From the NCBI RefSeq assembly GCF_000987955.1, contig NZ_LAZU01000004.1:1-37701 (forward strand): 37,701 nt of DNA. Direction: 5' to 3'. The notes under the pieces were generated by a model. The model was not told the origin of the DNA and did no database searches. It saw only the letters and a program-made list of their open reading frames with translations. This DNA is from Paenibacillus sp. DMB20. GTDB lineage: Bacteria > Bacillota > Bacilli > Paenibacillales > Paenibacillaceae. Positions 17,685 through 25,511 of this stretch are shown piece after piece. Positions within the stretch are counted from its first letter, which is position 1. The number at the start of each line of letters is the position of its first letter. Made by a program: the position numbers and the translations under genes.

Positions 17685-18599
17685 ATGAATCAAGAAAAAT
17701 CTCCAATCCCGGTTGCGATACCCTTATTTATTGGCATCACCGCCATATCTTTTTCCTCCATTTTCGTCAAATGGTCGGAGGCTCCCGTATCCGTCCAGGC
17801 CATGTACCGGCTGCTCATTACAATCTTGCTGATGCTGCCGTTTGGTTTGAAATACATACGGGAAATCAGGCATTTTAATAAAAAAGATTATCTTCTTCTC
17901 ATGGCTTCCGGTCTTATGCTGGCGGTTCACTTCCTGCTTTGGATGGGTTCGCTGTCCTGGACCAGCGTTGCAAGCTCTACGATCATTTTGGCGCTTCAGC
18001 CGGTATTCGTGATGATCGGGGCCTACTTTCTCTTTAAAGAAAAAACGACCGTATCCGCGCTGTCCGGCATGGGGATCGCATTTCTCGGCGTGTTTTTGCT
18101 CATCGGAAAAGGCGGAATGGACGGAGCCGGAAACCATTTGACCGGAGATGTCATGTCCCTCCTGGGAACGGTCGCGGTCGCCATGCACATGTTATTGGGA
18201 CAGATGCTCCTGAAAAAGATATCCTCCTTATTATACAGTTGGTTTGTTTTTGCTTTTGCCGCAGCGGTTCTGGCCGTGTACAATATTTTTTCCGGAATCC
18301 CCATGACGGGTTACCCACCGGGGGAGTGGGGAATATTCGCGCTGTTAGCTATTGTTCCGACGGTGTTCGGCCATCTCTTGTTCAACTGGCTGATGCGTTA
18401 TTCCTCGGCGTCCACGGTGTCCATGAGCGTGCTTGGAGAACCGGTTGGTGCCAGTCTGCTTGCATTTTTGCTGCTCCACGAGTCGATGAACGGACTTCAG
18501 GCAGCGGGAGGGGGATTGGTGCTACTGGGACTTGTCCTGTTTTTGAATGCCCGTCCCTCCCGGAAACCGGCGGGAGATTTGCCGACCGAAAGTTTATAA
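17685..18599 (+). CDS. DMT superfamily (EamA) transporter
   Basis: About 304 residues with ten predicted helices in two EamA repeats (about 10-140 and 155-295). It has the family features ALQPVFVMIGAYFLFKEK in the first half and LGEPVGASLLAFLLLHE in the second. It exports or exchanges small metabolites or drugs; the substrate is unknown. ATG 17685 follows AAAGGTGA by 14 bases. GTG 17667 is an alternative start that overlaps that site. The 5' end lies only about 75 bases from the ktrB start, so the divergent promoters must overlap. Confidence 0.9.
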   Translation: MNQEKSPIPVAIPLFIGITAISFSSIFVKWSEAPVSVQAMYRLLITILLMLPFGLKYIREIRHFNKKDYLLLMASGLMLAVHFLLWMGSLSWTSVASSTIILALQPVFVMIGAYFLFKEKTTVSALSGMGIAFLGVFLLIGKGGMDGAGNHLTGDVMSLLGTVAVAMHMLLGQMLLKKISSLLYSWFVFAFAAAVLAVYNIFSGIPMTGYPPGEWGIFALLAIVPTVFGHLLFNWLMRYSSASTVSMSVLGEPVGASLLAFLLLHESMNGLQAAGGGLVLLGLVLFLNARPSRKPAGDLPTESL

Positions 18600-18737
18600 A
18601 TATCCGTCCATCCCCTTCAGTAATCTGTTGTAACTTAAAAGAAGCCGAGTAAAACCATGTCATGCGGCGCACACTGAATAGGTGTATGCAGTTGAAAACC
18701 AGCATCTTCAGTACGGATGCAGAAGGGGAGGAGCGGC

Positions 18738-19874
18738 TTGAAGGCTGTTACTTACCAGGGGCGAAGGAAGATCAAGGTGAAGGAAGCGGAGGATGCCTCG
18801 CTGCGGCGGAAGGATGATATTCTCGTCCGTATCACGTGTTCCGCCATTTGCGGTTCGGACCTTCACATATACAATGGCGAGCTTAAGAGTATGTCGGATA
18901 ACTATATTATCGGACATGAACCGGTTGGGATTGTCGAGGAAGTTGGACCCGAGGTAACCGCCGTGAAAAAGGGGGATCGGGTCGTGATTCCTTTTTGCGC
19001 TTCGTGTGGTTCTTGCTTTTACTGCATGAACCATATGGAGAGCCAATGCGATTATTCAAACGATGCGAAGGATACCGGAGGGTATCTTGGCTTTGGCGAT
19101 AATTACGGGGGCTTTCAGGGGGCACAGGCCGAGCTGCTTCGGGTGCCTTTCGGCGATTCCATGCCGTTTATTGTACCGGAAAACAGCGAGCTGGAGGATG
19201 AGAAGCTCGTGCTGTTAACCGATACAGCGCCTACGGCTCTTTGGGGTGTGGAGCACGCCGGTGTCAGGAAGGGCGATACGGTCATTGTATTGGGGTGCGG
19301 ACCGGTCGGGCTGCTGGCACAGAAAATGGCATGGCTGAAAGGGGCGAGCAGGGTGATTGCGGTAGACCATGTGGAATACCGCCTCCAGCACGCGAAAAAA
19401 ACCAACCGGGTGGAAGCATTCAATTTTCGGGAAACGAAGGATATCGGCTTCTATCTCAGAGAGCTTACGAAGGGCGGAGCCGACGTGGTGATCGATTGCG
19501 TCGGACTGGACGCCAAGCGAACGGCAGTGGAAACGATCGAGACTGCGCTGATGTTGCAGGGAGGCTCCCTTGGCGCTCTGAGGATTGCAGTCGATGCTGT
19601 ACGGAAGTTCGGTACGATCATGCTTGTAGGTCTATACGGCCTGAAATATAACGCATTTCCGCTGGGGGCGATGTATGAGCGAAATGTCACCCTTAAAATG
19701 GGGATTGCTCCGGTCAATCACTATATTCCGGTTCTCTACGAGATGATGATCGGGGGTAAACTGGATCCTTCGGACATCATTACACACCGGCTCCCCCTGA
19801 CCGATGCGGAAAAAGGGTATCGTCTTTTTAACGATAAAGAGGACGGATGCATAAAAGTGATTTTAAAACCTTAA
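18738..19874 (+). CDS. Zinc-dependent alcohol/formaldehyde-dehydrogenase-like enzyme
   Basis: 378-residue medium-chain dehydrogenase. Catalytic zinc ligands include Cys38 (ICGSD) and His60-Glu61 (GHEPVG). The structural zinc loop has Cys87/90/93/96 and Cys104. The Rossmann motif GCGPVG is at 186-191, followed by the NAD-binding Asp (VIAVDH). The long form with an insertion around 255-285 places it with the glutathione-independent formaldehyde-dehydrogenase-like group; the substrate is inferred only. The start is TTG 18738 with GGGGAGG about eight bases before; the frame is open from 18717. It is transcribed alone and ends at the terminator at 19890. Confidence 0.92.
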   Translation: MKAVTYQGRRKIKVKEAEDASLRRKDDILVRITCSAICGSDLHIYNGELKSMSDNYIIGHEPVGIVEEVGPEVTAVKKGDRVVIPFCASCGSCFYCMNHMESQCDYSNDAKDTGGYLGFGDNYGGFQGAQAELLRVPFGDSMPFIVPENSELEDEKLVLLTDTAPTALWGVEHAGVRKGDTVIVLGCGPVGLLAQKMAWLKGASRVIAVDHVEYRLQHAKKTNRVEAFNFRETKDIGFYLRELTKGGADVVIDCVGLDAKRTAVETIETALMLQGGSLGALRIAVDAVRKFGTIMLVGLYGLKYNAFPLGAMYERNVTLKMGIAPVNHYIPVLYEMMIGGKLDPSDIITHRLPLTDAEKGYRLFNDKEDGCIKVILKP

Positions 19875-19889
19875 CCATGATGATAGAAG

Positions 19890-19919
19890 CTTCGGGACGG
19901 CGGTTCCGGAGTTTTTTTC
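19890..19919 (+). terminator. Terminator of the alcohol dehydrogenase gene
   Basis: CTTCGGGA and TTCCGGAG pair (two G-U pairs) around a six-base loop, followed by seven T. Confidence 0.75.
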
Positions 19920-19979
19920 TTGTCGAAATGGTTGAATGAACGGGGGAAAGGAGACGTTTCAAAAGAACGGACAAACGTA

Positions 19980-20040
19980 AAAGAAATCGCTCTTTGGACG
20001 ATGGAAGCCTGTAGCCGCCATTTCGTAAAGCGATTTCTTT
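19980..20040 (-). terminator. Long-loop inverted repeat after the epimerase gene
   Basis: AAAGAAATCGCT and AGCGATTTCTTT are perfect 12-bp arms about 35 bases apart, some 55 bases beyond the epimerase stop on the minus strand and followed there by a weak T-rich stretch. It is probably the epimerase terminator, though the loop is unusually long. Confidence 0.5.
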
Positions 20041-20093
20041 GTCATTTCCAGAACGAACCCTGCCGAACACTTACAGGAGCCCCAAACAGATTT

Positions 20094-21020
20094 TTAAGAC
20101 AGCCCGCTTGCGATATTCCAGTGCTTTAAGGTTTCCTCCAATCCCGCTTCCACGGAATATTCCGGACTCCACTGCAAAAGCGCGGCCGCTTTGCCGTTGT
20201 CCAGGCAGCTGTGCTGAATATCCCCTGTTTTGGGCGGATGGTAAGCCACCTCCACAGGCGTTTTGCATTGTCCACGGATGATTTCGATCAGCCGGTTTAT
20301 GCTTGTGCTCTGACCGGTGCTGACATGAATTACTTCGCCTTGTCCCTTCCGAATGGCGGCAAGGTTGGCGCTTACGACGTCCTGAACATAAATAAAATCC
20401 CTTGTTTGGTTTCCGTCGCCATATACGTTCAGGGGAAGGGACCTGGCGAGCCGTTCTCCGAAAACGGAGACGACACCGCCCTCGCCTTTATCAGTCTGAC
20501 CCGGTCCGTATACGTTCCCATAGCGAAGAATGGTATACTCAAGACCGTAAAAATCCCCGTATAAGCCGATGTACCGTTCTGCTGCAAGCTTGGATAAAGC
20601 GTAGAAGGATATGGGAGACACCGGATCCTCTTCCGTTATCCTGTTCTTTTGCAGCTCCCCATAGACACCCGAGGTAGATGCGAATATCATTTTCCGGACG
20701 TTGGCTGTCCGGCATGCATCAAGCAGATTGATCGTTCCCATAATATTGGCTGCGGCGTCGGCGTCCGGTGCTTGTATCGAGCGCTGGACATCCGCTTGGG
20801 CAGCCAGATGGAAAACCGTATCCGGCTTGAGCAGCCGGACGTATGCAGAAGCCTGATCGCTGCCCACGTCCGTCACGTGGAGCACAGCTTCATCGTGAAG
20901 CCGTCCCGGATCACCGGTTGTCAGGCTATCTATCACATGTACCTCATACCCCTGGTTCACGAGCCGGTTCACGAGGTGGGAGCCGATAAATCCGGCTCCG
21001 CCGGTAACTACCATTTTCAT
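20094..21020 (-). CDS. NAD-dependent epimerase/dehydratase (UDP-glucose 4-epimerase-like)
   Basis: 308-residue extended SDR. It has the GGAGFIG NAD-binding motif (7-13), HLAAQADV, a Ser-Thr-Ser segment near 115-117, and catalytic Tyr140/Lys144 (YALSK). The GDGNQTRDFIYVQDV segment is typical of GalE/RfbB relatives. It interconverts a nucleotide-sugar, probably UDP-glucose/galactose or an N-acetyl form, for surface polysaccharide. ATG 21020 has GGAGGG eight bases upstream. It is divergent from the LTA-synthase-family gene, which fits a shared cell-envelope theme. Confidence 0.92.
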   Translation of the reverse strand: MKMVVTGGAGFIGSHLVNRLVNQGYEVHVIDSLTTGDPGRLHDEAVLHVTDVGSDQASAYVRLLKPDTVFHLAAQADVQRSIQAPDADAAANIMGTINLLDACRTANVRKMIFASTSGVYGELQKNRITEEDPVSPISFYALSKLAAERYIGLYGDFYGLEYTILRYGNVYGPGQTDKGEGGVVSVFGERLARSLPLNVYGDGNQTRDFIYVQDVVSANLAAIRKGQGEVIHVSTGQSTSINRLIEIIRGQCKTPVEVAYHPPKTGDIQHSCLDNGKAAALLQWSPEYSVEAGLEETLKHWNIASGLS

Positions 21021-21171
21021 GCACTGAACCCTCCAGCCTTAGATTGGAATGCTCTATCCTACGTCAGACGGGAGAAGGATGCATGAGTCAGGTGACCAAC
21101 TCCGCGAAGGAATTAGGCCTGTATCCTTAGCATAGAACGGCCCATAATTTTACTCGTATTTTTACCTTTGG

Positions 21172-21201
21172 TTTACCCGCCGTTTACATACCTGTTATAA
21201 T
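21172..21201 (+). promoter_or_regulatory. Vegetative promoter of the LtaS-family gene
   Basis: -10 TATAAT (21196-21201) with an extended TGT just before it, and a -35-like TTTACC at 21172-21177 (18-base spacer). It lies about 46 bases before the ATG. Confidence 0.7.
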
Positions 21202-21247
21202 AGGGAACGATTGTTATAAATTCATTCAAAAGAGGGATAGAAAAAAC

Positions 21248-23173
21248 ATGGATAGAATACAGAGTAACAGACTGGCATGGTTCAGCGGCGTGTTTGTTCT
21301 TCTCCTGCTGAAAATGATGCTTTTGAGACTGTTTATATTCGATGAAGTGCTATGGGGCCGGCTTCTGGCCGATGCGGTTTCCCTGCTCGCGCTGATGAGT
21401 TTTTTGGAGCTGATCGTTCCGACAAGGAGGAAACCGGTCGTATACTGGGTATTTAACCTCATCGTTTCGGTTATTTTGTTCGCCTCCGCGATTTATCATG
21501 TTTATTTCGGTTCCATTCCTACGTACACGGCGCTTTCCGGCCTTGGACAAGTCCATCAGGTTCGAGGCAGTATTTCGACGCTGATTGAACCCTTGCATTT
21601 TGTTTTCTTTGCCGATGTCGTCGTCATGGCCGTAATGTGGATCGTCAACCGGGTGCGGAGCCGCAAGAGAACCGATTACGGCTTCCGTATGAAATCCTAC
21701 GGCTACTCCGGGTCAAGAGAAAGAAAACCGGGATGGAAGCTCGGTATGGCAGCCGTGCTGATCCTTGGGTTTGTTTTATCGGGATGGATCATCCGAAAGG
21801 ATTGGGGAATCGAAAATGAACTTGTTCGGGCGGAGCACATGGGCTTTGTGAATTATCAGGTAGCCGCCGTCCTAAAGAACAGCCAGGAGAACCGGGCTTT
21901 GGCCGCGGGGAACCTGCAGGATACCACCCGGAAGGTCGAGGAGCTGAAAGAAAGCTATCCTTACCGTGACGGTAAAAATGCTAAGGATAAGCCGGAGTAT
22001 TTCGCTTCGGGCCGCGGGAAAAACCTGATTGTCGTTCAAATGGAATCCTTGCAGAACTTCCCAATCCATCAATCCCTTGACGGCCAGGTCCTGACCCCCG
22101 TGATGAACAGTTTGGCGGAAGAGGGGCTGTACTTTCCATATGTGTACCAGCAGATTGGACAAGGCAATACTTCCGATGCCGAGTTTATGTCGAATACGTC
22201 CATATATCCCCTTGGATCCGTAGCCATGTCTACCGGATTCGGCAATAGGGAGCTTCCGAGTTTGCCGAAACTGCTTGGCGGCGAAGGATATGTGTCCAAT
22301 ACCTTCCATGTGAATGATGTATCCTTCTGGGACCGAAGCAAAATGTATCCTGCCCTGGGGTTTGATCATTATTACGACAAGCCGAGTTATACCAACGACC
22401 ACTTCAATGAATTCGGTGCCTCGGACGAGGAGATGTACAGGGTAGGTTTGGAAAAGTTCATGAACCTGCATCGGGAGAACAAGCTGTTCTATGGCCAATT
22501 CGTTTCCGTTTCCAGCCATTCGCCGTTCTCGGTTCCGGACAGCTTTTCCAAGATTAAAATTCCGGAAGGCCTGAAAGGCACGCAGCTCGGCAACTATCTG
22601 AATTCCGTCAACTACTCCGATTACGCCCTTGGCCGGCTGATTGAATCCTTAAAGCAAAACGGGCTTTGGGACGACACGGTGCTGGTGGTGTATGGCGATC
22701 ATTTCGGAATCAATCCGAATGATACGGATGCTTCGCTGATTACGTCCACGCTGGGAGTTCCTTACCATGATCAGGTAAGCCGCTTCAACATTCCGCTACT
22801 CGTTAGAATTCCCGGCATGGAAAAGGGTTTAACGGTAGAACAGACGGGCGGTCAGCTGGATATCCTGCCGACGGTGGCCAATATTATGGGCGTTTCTTTA
22901 AAAGAAGAAAATTTCACGGCATTCGGGAACGATCTTCTGAACATCGACAGAAACGTGGTCGGGATGAGATATTACCTGCCAACCGGTTCCTTCTTTAATA
23001 ACGAAGTGATGTTCGTGCCGGGGGACGGTTTTGATGACGGCACAGCCGTTTCGCTCAAAACGTTGGAACCGGTAACCGATATTTCGCGCTACCGGGACGA
23101 CTATGACTATATACTCAAGCTGATGAAATTGTCTGACGAGTACGTCAAGCTGCTTCCCAAAAGAGCGCCATAA
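21248..23173 (+). CDS. Lipoteichoic acid synthase family protein
   Basis: 641 residues with five N-terminal membrane helices (about 10-190) and a large extracellular sulfatase-fold domain (about 260-620). Catalytic landmarks are VVQMESLQN, GQGNTSDAEF with nucleophile Thr308, HVNDVSFWDR, SSHSPF and VYGDHFG. LtaS enzymes transfer glycerol-phosphate from phosphatidylglycerol to build lipoteichoic acid outside the membrane. B. subtilis has four paralogues, so main synthase versus primase or accessory enzyme cannot be decided. AGAGGGA precedes ATG 21248. Transcription is from the promoter at 21172. Confidence 0.94.
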   Translation: MDRIQSNRLAWFSGVFVLLLLKMMLLRLFIFDEVLWGRLLADAVSLLALMSFLELIVPTRRKPVVYWVFNLIVSVILFASAIYHVYFGSIPTYTALSGLGQVHQVRGSISTLIEPLHFVFFADVVVMAVMWIVNRVRSRKRTDYGFRMKSYGYSGSRERKPGWKLGMAAVLILGFVLSGWIIRKDWGIENELVRAEHMGFVNYQVAAVLKNSQENRALAAGNLQDTTRKVEELKESYPYRDGKNAKDKPEYFASGRGKNLIVVQMESLQNFPIHQSLDGQVLTPVMNSLAEEGLYFPYVYQQIGQGNTSDAEFMSNTSIYPLGSVAMSTGFGNRELPSLPKLLGGEGYVSNTFHVNDVSFWDRSKMYPALGFDHYYDKPSYTNDHFNEFGASDEEMYRVGLEKFMNLHRENKLFYGQFVSVSSHSPFSVPDSFSKIKIPEGLKGTQLGNYLNSVNYSDYALGRLIESLKQNGLWDDTVLVVYGDHFGINPNDTDASLITSTLGVPYHDQVSRFNIPLLVRIPGMEKGLTVEQTGGQLDILPTVANIMGVSLKEENFTAFGNDLLNIDRNVVGMRYYLPTGSFFNNEVMFVPGDGFDDGTAVSLKTLEPVTDISRYRDDYDYILKLMKLSDEYVKLLPKRAP

Positions 23174-23177
23174 GCAA

Positions 23178-23224
23178 CAAAACCAAAGGCCGCCGGATAT
23201 GACTCCGGACGGCCTTTGGTTTTG
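23178..23224 (+). terminator. Terminator of the LtaS-family gene
   Basis: AAAACCAAAGGCCG and CGGCCTTTGGTTTT form a long stem with inner CCGGA/TCCGG pairing, five bases past the stop. Confidence 0.93.
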
Positions 23225-23262
23225 CCTGTGACGGTCAGTGAGCTTATGATGCTAATTATTTG

Positions 23263-23309
23263 TTGTGCGATATATGTTAACCTGATAATATGTATTTTGG
23301 GTTTACATA
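23263..23309 (+). promoter_or_regulatory. BirA operator overlapping the bioB promoter
   Basis: TGTTAACC (23275-23282) and GGTTTACA (23300-23307) form a BirA-type inverted repeat with a 17-base spacer, closely matching the TTAACC/GGTTTA operators of bacterial biotin genes. A -35 TTGTGC (23263-23268) and -10 TAATAT (23286-23291, 17-base spacer) place the promoter inside the operator. Repression by biotinyl-AMP-bound BirA is inferred. Confidence 0.85.
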
Positions 23310-23342
23310 TATCATATTCCATTCATAATAAGGAGATCATTG

Positions 23343-24338
23343 ATGATTGCACAACAAACAAATGATTGGTTAGGTCTTGCGGAACGCGTTATCCAAGGGC
23401 ATGCGGTTACGGCAGCGGAAGCCCTTGCGGTTCTTCAAAGCCCGGATGAGGAGCTGCTCGTGCTGATGCAGGCAGCGTTTTTAATCCGGCAGCGGCATTT
23501 TGGCAAAAAAGTGAAGCTGAACATGATTTTGAATGCGAAATCCGGGCTTTGTCCCGAAGACTGCGGTTATTGTTCCCAATCCATTGTTTCCGAAGCGCCG
23601 ATTGACAAGTATGCGTGGCTGACAAAGGAAAAAATACTGGAGGGAGCACGGGAATCGATGCGGAGGAAGGCGGGCACCTACTGTATCGTGGCCTCCGGCC
23701 GCAGGCCGACGGACCGAGAAATCGACCATGTAGCCGAAGCGGTAAGGGAGATCAGGGCTACCACCAACCTCAAGGTATGCTGTTGTCTCGGCTTTTTAAA
23801 GGAAAGCCATGCCCAAAAACTGGCCGCTGCCGGAGTTCACCGGTATAACCACAACCTGAATACCTCCAAGGACAATTATGGCCGCATCACTTCAACCCAT
23901 ACATATGAAGACCGTATCGATACGGTGGAGCAGGTTATCGCGGCCGGGATATCCCCGTGTTCCGGCGCCATATTCGGCATGGGAGAAACCGCGGAGGAAT
24001 CCGTTGAGATCGCGATGGCGTTAAGACAGCTGGGAGCCGACTCCATCCCCTGCAACTTCCTGAATCCGATTGACGGGACTCCCTTGGAGAGAAGAAGGGA
24101 ACTCACCCCGATAAAATGCCTCAAGCTGCTTGCCATGATGCGTTTTGTCAATCCGGCGAAAGAAATCCGCATCTCGGGAGGCCGTGAGGTCAATCTGCGT
24201 TCCTTGCAGGCGATGGGACTGTATGCGGCCAATTCCATATTTGTCGGGGATTACTTGACGACGGCCGGGCAGGATCAGCTTTCGGATTGGAAAATGATTG
24301 AGGATCTTGGCTTTGAAATTGAAGAATGCGCGCTTTGA
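23343..24338 (+). CDS. bioB: Biotin synthase
   Basis: 331-residue radical-SAM enzyme that inserts sulfur into dethiobiotin in the last step of biotin synthesis. The [4Fe-4S] cysteines are C70-x3-C74-x2-C77 (CPEDCGYC). Other conserved parts are YCIVASGR, the KVCCCLG cysteine run, HNLNTS, GMGET, the NFLNPI motif and the ISGGRE segment with the cluster-ligating Arg. ATG 23343 has AAGGAG seven bases before it; the preceding TTG at 23340 is an alternative. No other bio genes are present, so this is an orphan bioB under its own BirA site. Confidence 0.97.
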   Translation: MIAQQTNDWLGLAERVIQGHAVTAAEALAVLQSPDEELLVLMQAAFLIRQRHFGKKVKLNMILNAKSGLCPEDCGYCSQSIVSEAPIDKYAWLTKEKILEGARESMRRKAGTYCIVASGRRPTDREIDHVAEAVREIRATTNLKVCCCLGFLKESHAQKLAAAGVHRYNHNLNTSKDNYGRITSTHTYEDRIDTVEQVIAAGISPCSGAIFGMGETAEESVEIAMALRQLGADSIPCNFLNPIDGTPLERRRELTPIKCLKLLAMMRFVNPAKEIRISGGREVNLRSLQAMGLYAANSIFVGDYLTTAGQDQLSDWKMIEDLGFEIEECAL

Positions 24339-24343
24339 AACTC

Positions 24344-24388
24344 TTGACTTCATATTCGGTACAGCTTAATATAATACCCACTGGGGTA
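24344..24388 (+). promoter_or_regulatory. Promoter with a CsoR/CstR-like operator before the rhodanese gene
   Basis: -35 TTGACT (24344-24349), 17-base spacer and -10 TAATAT (24367-24372). Directly after it is TACCC-ACTG-GGGTA (24375-24388), the GC-centred inverted repeat typical of CsoR-family operators (copper-sensing CsoR or persulfide-sensing CstR). It overlaps the expected transcription start, a repressor position. No CsoR-family gene is in the window. Confidence 0.65.
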
Positions 24389-24453
24389 AATAAAAGTCAT
24401 CTGCCAAATGACGATGCGTTGTGTTACAATATACCATCGGAGGATGAAAATAC

Positions 24454-24858
24454 ATGTTTACCTTGGGGGAGGGATACCGTTTGTTTTTCGTTTATTTTTT
24501 GGCTGGCGCAATCCTGATTTATACATACCGCCGTTTGGTGCCGATTCACGGGCTAAAGCTGGTGAAATGCAGCGATTTGGAGCAGGCCAAAAAGCACAGC
24601 CGGAACCTAAAGCTGCTGGATGTTCGAGACGTATCGGAATACGAAGCGGATCACTGCCACTTGAAGGAATCGGTCAACATTTCGCTCGGCCGCCTTCCTT
24701 TCGTGTGGGAGCAGTCGTTAAGCCCCGAGGATGAAGTCATTATTTTGGCTCCCAAAAAATCCGAAGGATACTTGGCAGCCCGAAAATTAAAAAAGGCCGG
24801 TTTTACCTCGTTGTCATACTTGACGGAAGAATGCCGGTGCTGCCCGTCCAGCCGGTGA
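24454..24858 (+). CDS. Membrane-anchored rhodanese-fold protein lacking the active-site Cys
   Basis: 134 residues: an N-terminal membrane helix (about 9-27) followed by a rhodanese domain (about 35-130), recognised by LLDVRDVSEYEADHCHL, VNISLGRLP and the terminal AARKLKKAGFTSLSYL. Where active rhodaneses have a Cys-led loop (YCRSGxRS), this reads LAPKKSEG, so simple thiosulfate sulfurtransferase activity is unlikely. A CRCC cluster near the C-terminus could bind metal or carry sulfur. GGAGGA lies nine bases before the ATG. The CsoR/CstR-like operator upstream fits a sulfide or copper response. Confidence 0.85.
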   Translation: MFTLGEGYRLFFVYFLAGAILIYTYRRLVPIHGLKLVKCSDLEQAKKHSRNLKLLDVRDVSEYEADHCHLKESVNISLGRLPFVWEQSLSPEDEVIILAPKKSEGYLAARKLKKAGFTSLSYLTEECRCCPSSR

Positions 24859-24877
24859 CACGGCGGAAGGGGAGAGA

Positions 24878-24913
24878 GCCCGACAGCTGGCGATGCTGCC
24901 GGGCTTATTTTTC
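24878..24913 (+). terminator. Terminator of the rhodanese gene
   Basis: GCCCGACAGC and GCTGCCGGGC arms with one mismatch, then TTATTTTT. Confidence 0.85.
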
Positions 24914-24926
24914 TTACAGGGCATAT

Positions 24927-24956
24927 TTGACAATGATAATCTTTATCATTTAGAAT
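24927..24956 (+). promoter_or_regulatory. Fur box inside the hmoA promoter
   Basis: TGATAAT-C-TTTATCA (24934-24948) is a 7-1-7 Fur-type inverted repeat with one mismatch. It lies between a perfect -35 TTGACA (24927-24932) and -10 TAGAAT (24951-24956), 18 bases apart. Iron-bound Fur would block RNA polymerase directly. Confidence 0.85.
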
Positions 24957-24989
24957 AAACATTAATACATATTACAGGGAGTGGAAGAT

Positions 24990-25331
24990 ATGTTAATTGA
25001 AACGAAAACGATTACCGTTAAAGCCGGCACTTCGCAGCTGGTTGTGGATCGCTTCAGTCAGCCGGGACCGATTGAGCAGATCGAAGGTTTTATCGATCTT
25101 AGCGTTCTGGTCAAGAACGGACGCAAGGGCGACGAGACGGAAGAAGTCGTCGTTATGATCCGCTGGGAGTCCAAAGAAGCTTGGAAGCGCTGGGAAACCA
25201 GCGAAGCGCATATCCAGGGACATCGGGAGAGCCGCGGCAAGCCTAAACCGGAGCATGTCCTGGATTCTTCTCACGGCATGTACGAAGTGAAGGCGGTAAA
25301 GGGCCCGAGAGCCGTCGAAGTAACTGAATAA
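24990..25331 (+). CDS. hmoA: Heme-degrading monooxygenase HmoA
   Basis: 113-residue ABM-fold protein closely matching B. subtilis HmoA (VVVMIRWES, AHIxGH, GKPKPE and MYxVKAVK in the same order). It releases iron from heme in the cytosol. The family Trp68 and heme-ligand His78 are present with the usual nine-residue spacing. The Asn near position 7 of IsdG is Lys6 here; HmoA itself has a basic residue in that region. ATG 24990 has AGGGAG upstream; GTG 24981 is an unlikely start. The Fur box gives iron control. It is monocistronic. Confidence 0.93.
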   Translation: MLIETKTITVKAGTSQLVVDRFSQPGPIEQIEGFIDLSVLVKNGRKGDETEEVVVMIRWESKEAWKRWETSEAHIQGHRESRGKPKPEHVLDSSHGMYEVKAVKGPRAVEVTE

Positions 25332-25372
25332 GGGCTTGCCATCATATCATGATTTGTTATGTTCTATTCTTT

Positions 25373-25403
25373 TTAAAGAGCGGTGTGAGCCGTTCTTTTT
25401 TTG
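25373..25403 (+). terminator. Terminator of hmoA
   Basis: AAAGAGCGG and CCGTTCTTT pair (one G-U) around six bases, then a T run. Confidence 0.85.
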
Positions 25404-25511
25404 TGCTTGGAAATCGTAAAGTCGGTCTTCAATTGGTTAAAATGGAAAAAATGAGGGAACGTTATATTCGGTGCTGATCCAACTATGACATGATAAGGAG
25501 TGGTTTCCCAA

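Noticed and set aside
19920..20129. 69-codon open frame between the alcohol dehydrogenase and epimerase genes
   Set aside because: It spans the inverted repeat that probably ends the epimerase transcript and overlaps the epimerase 3' end; no family match.
21085..21132. 14-codon ORF with a fair ribosome site between the epimerase and LtaS-family genes
   Set aside because: It ends well before the LtaS-family promoter at 21172, so it cannot be its leader peptide, and it is too short to support alone.
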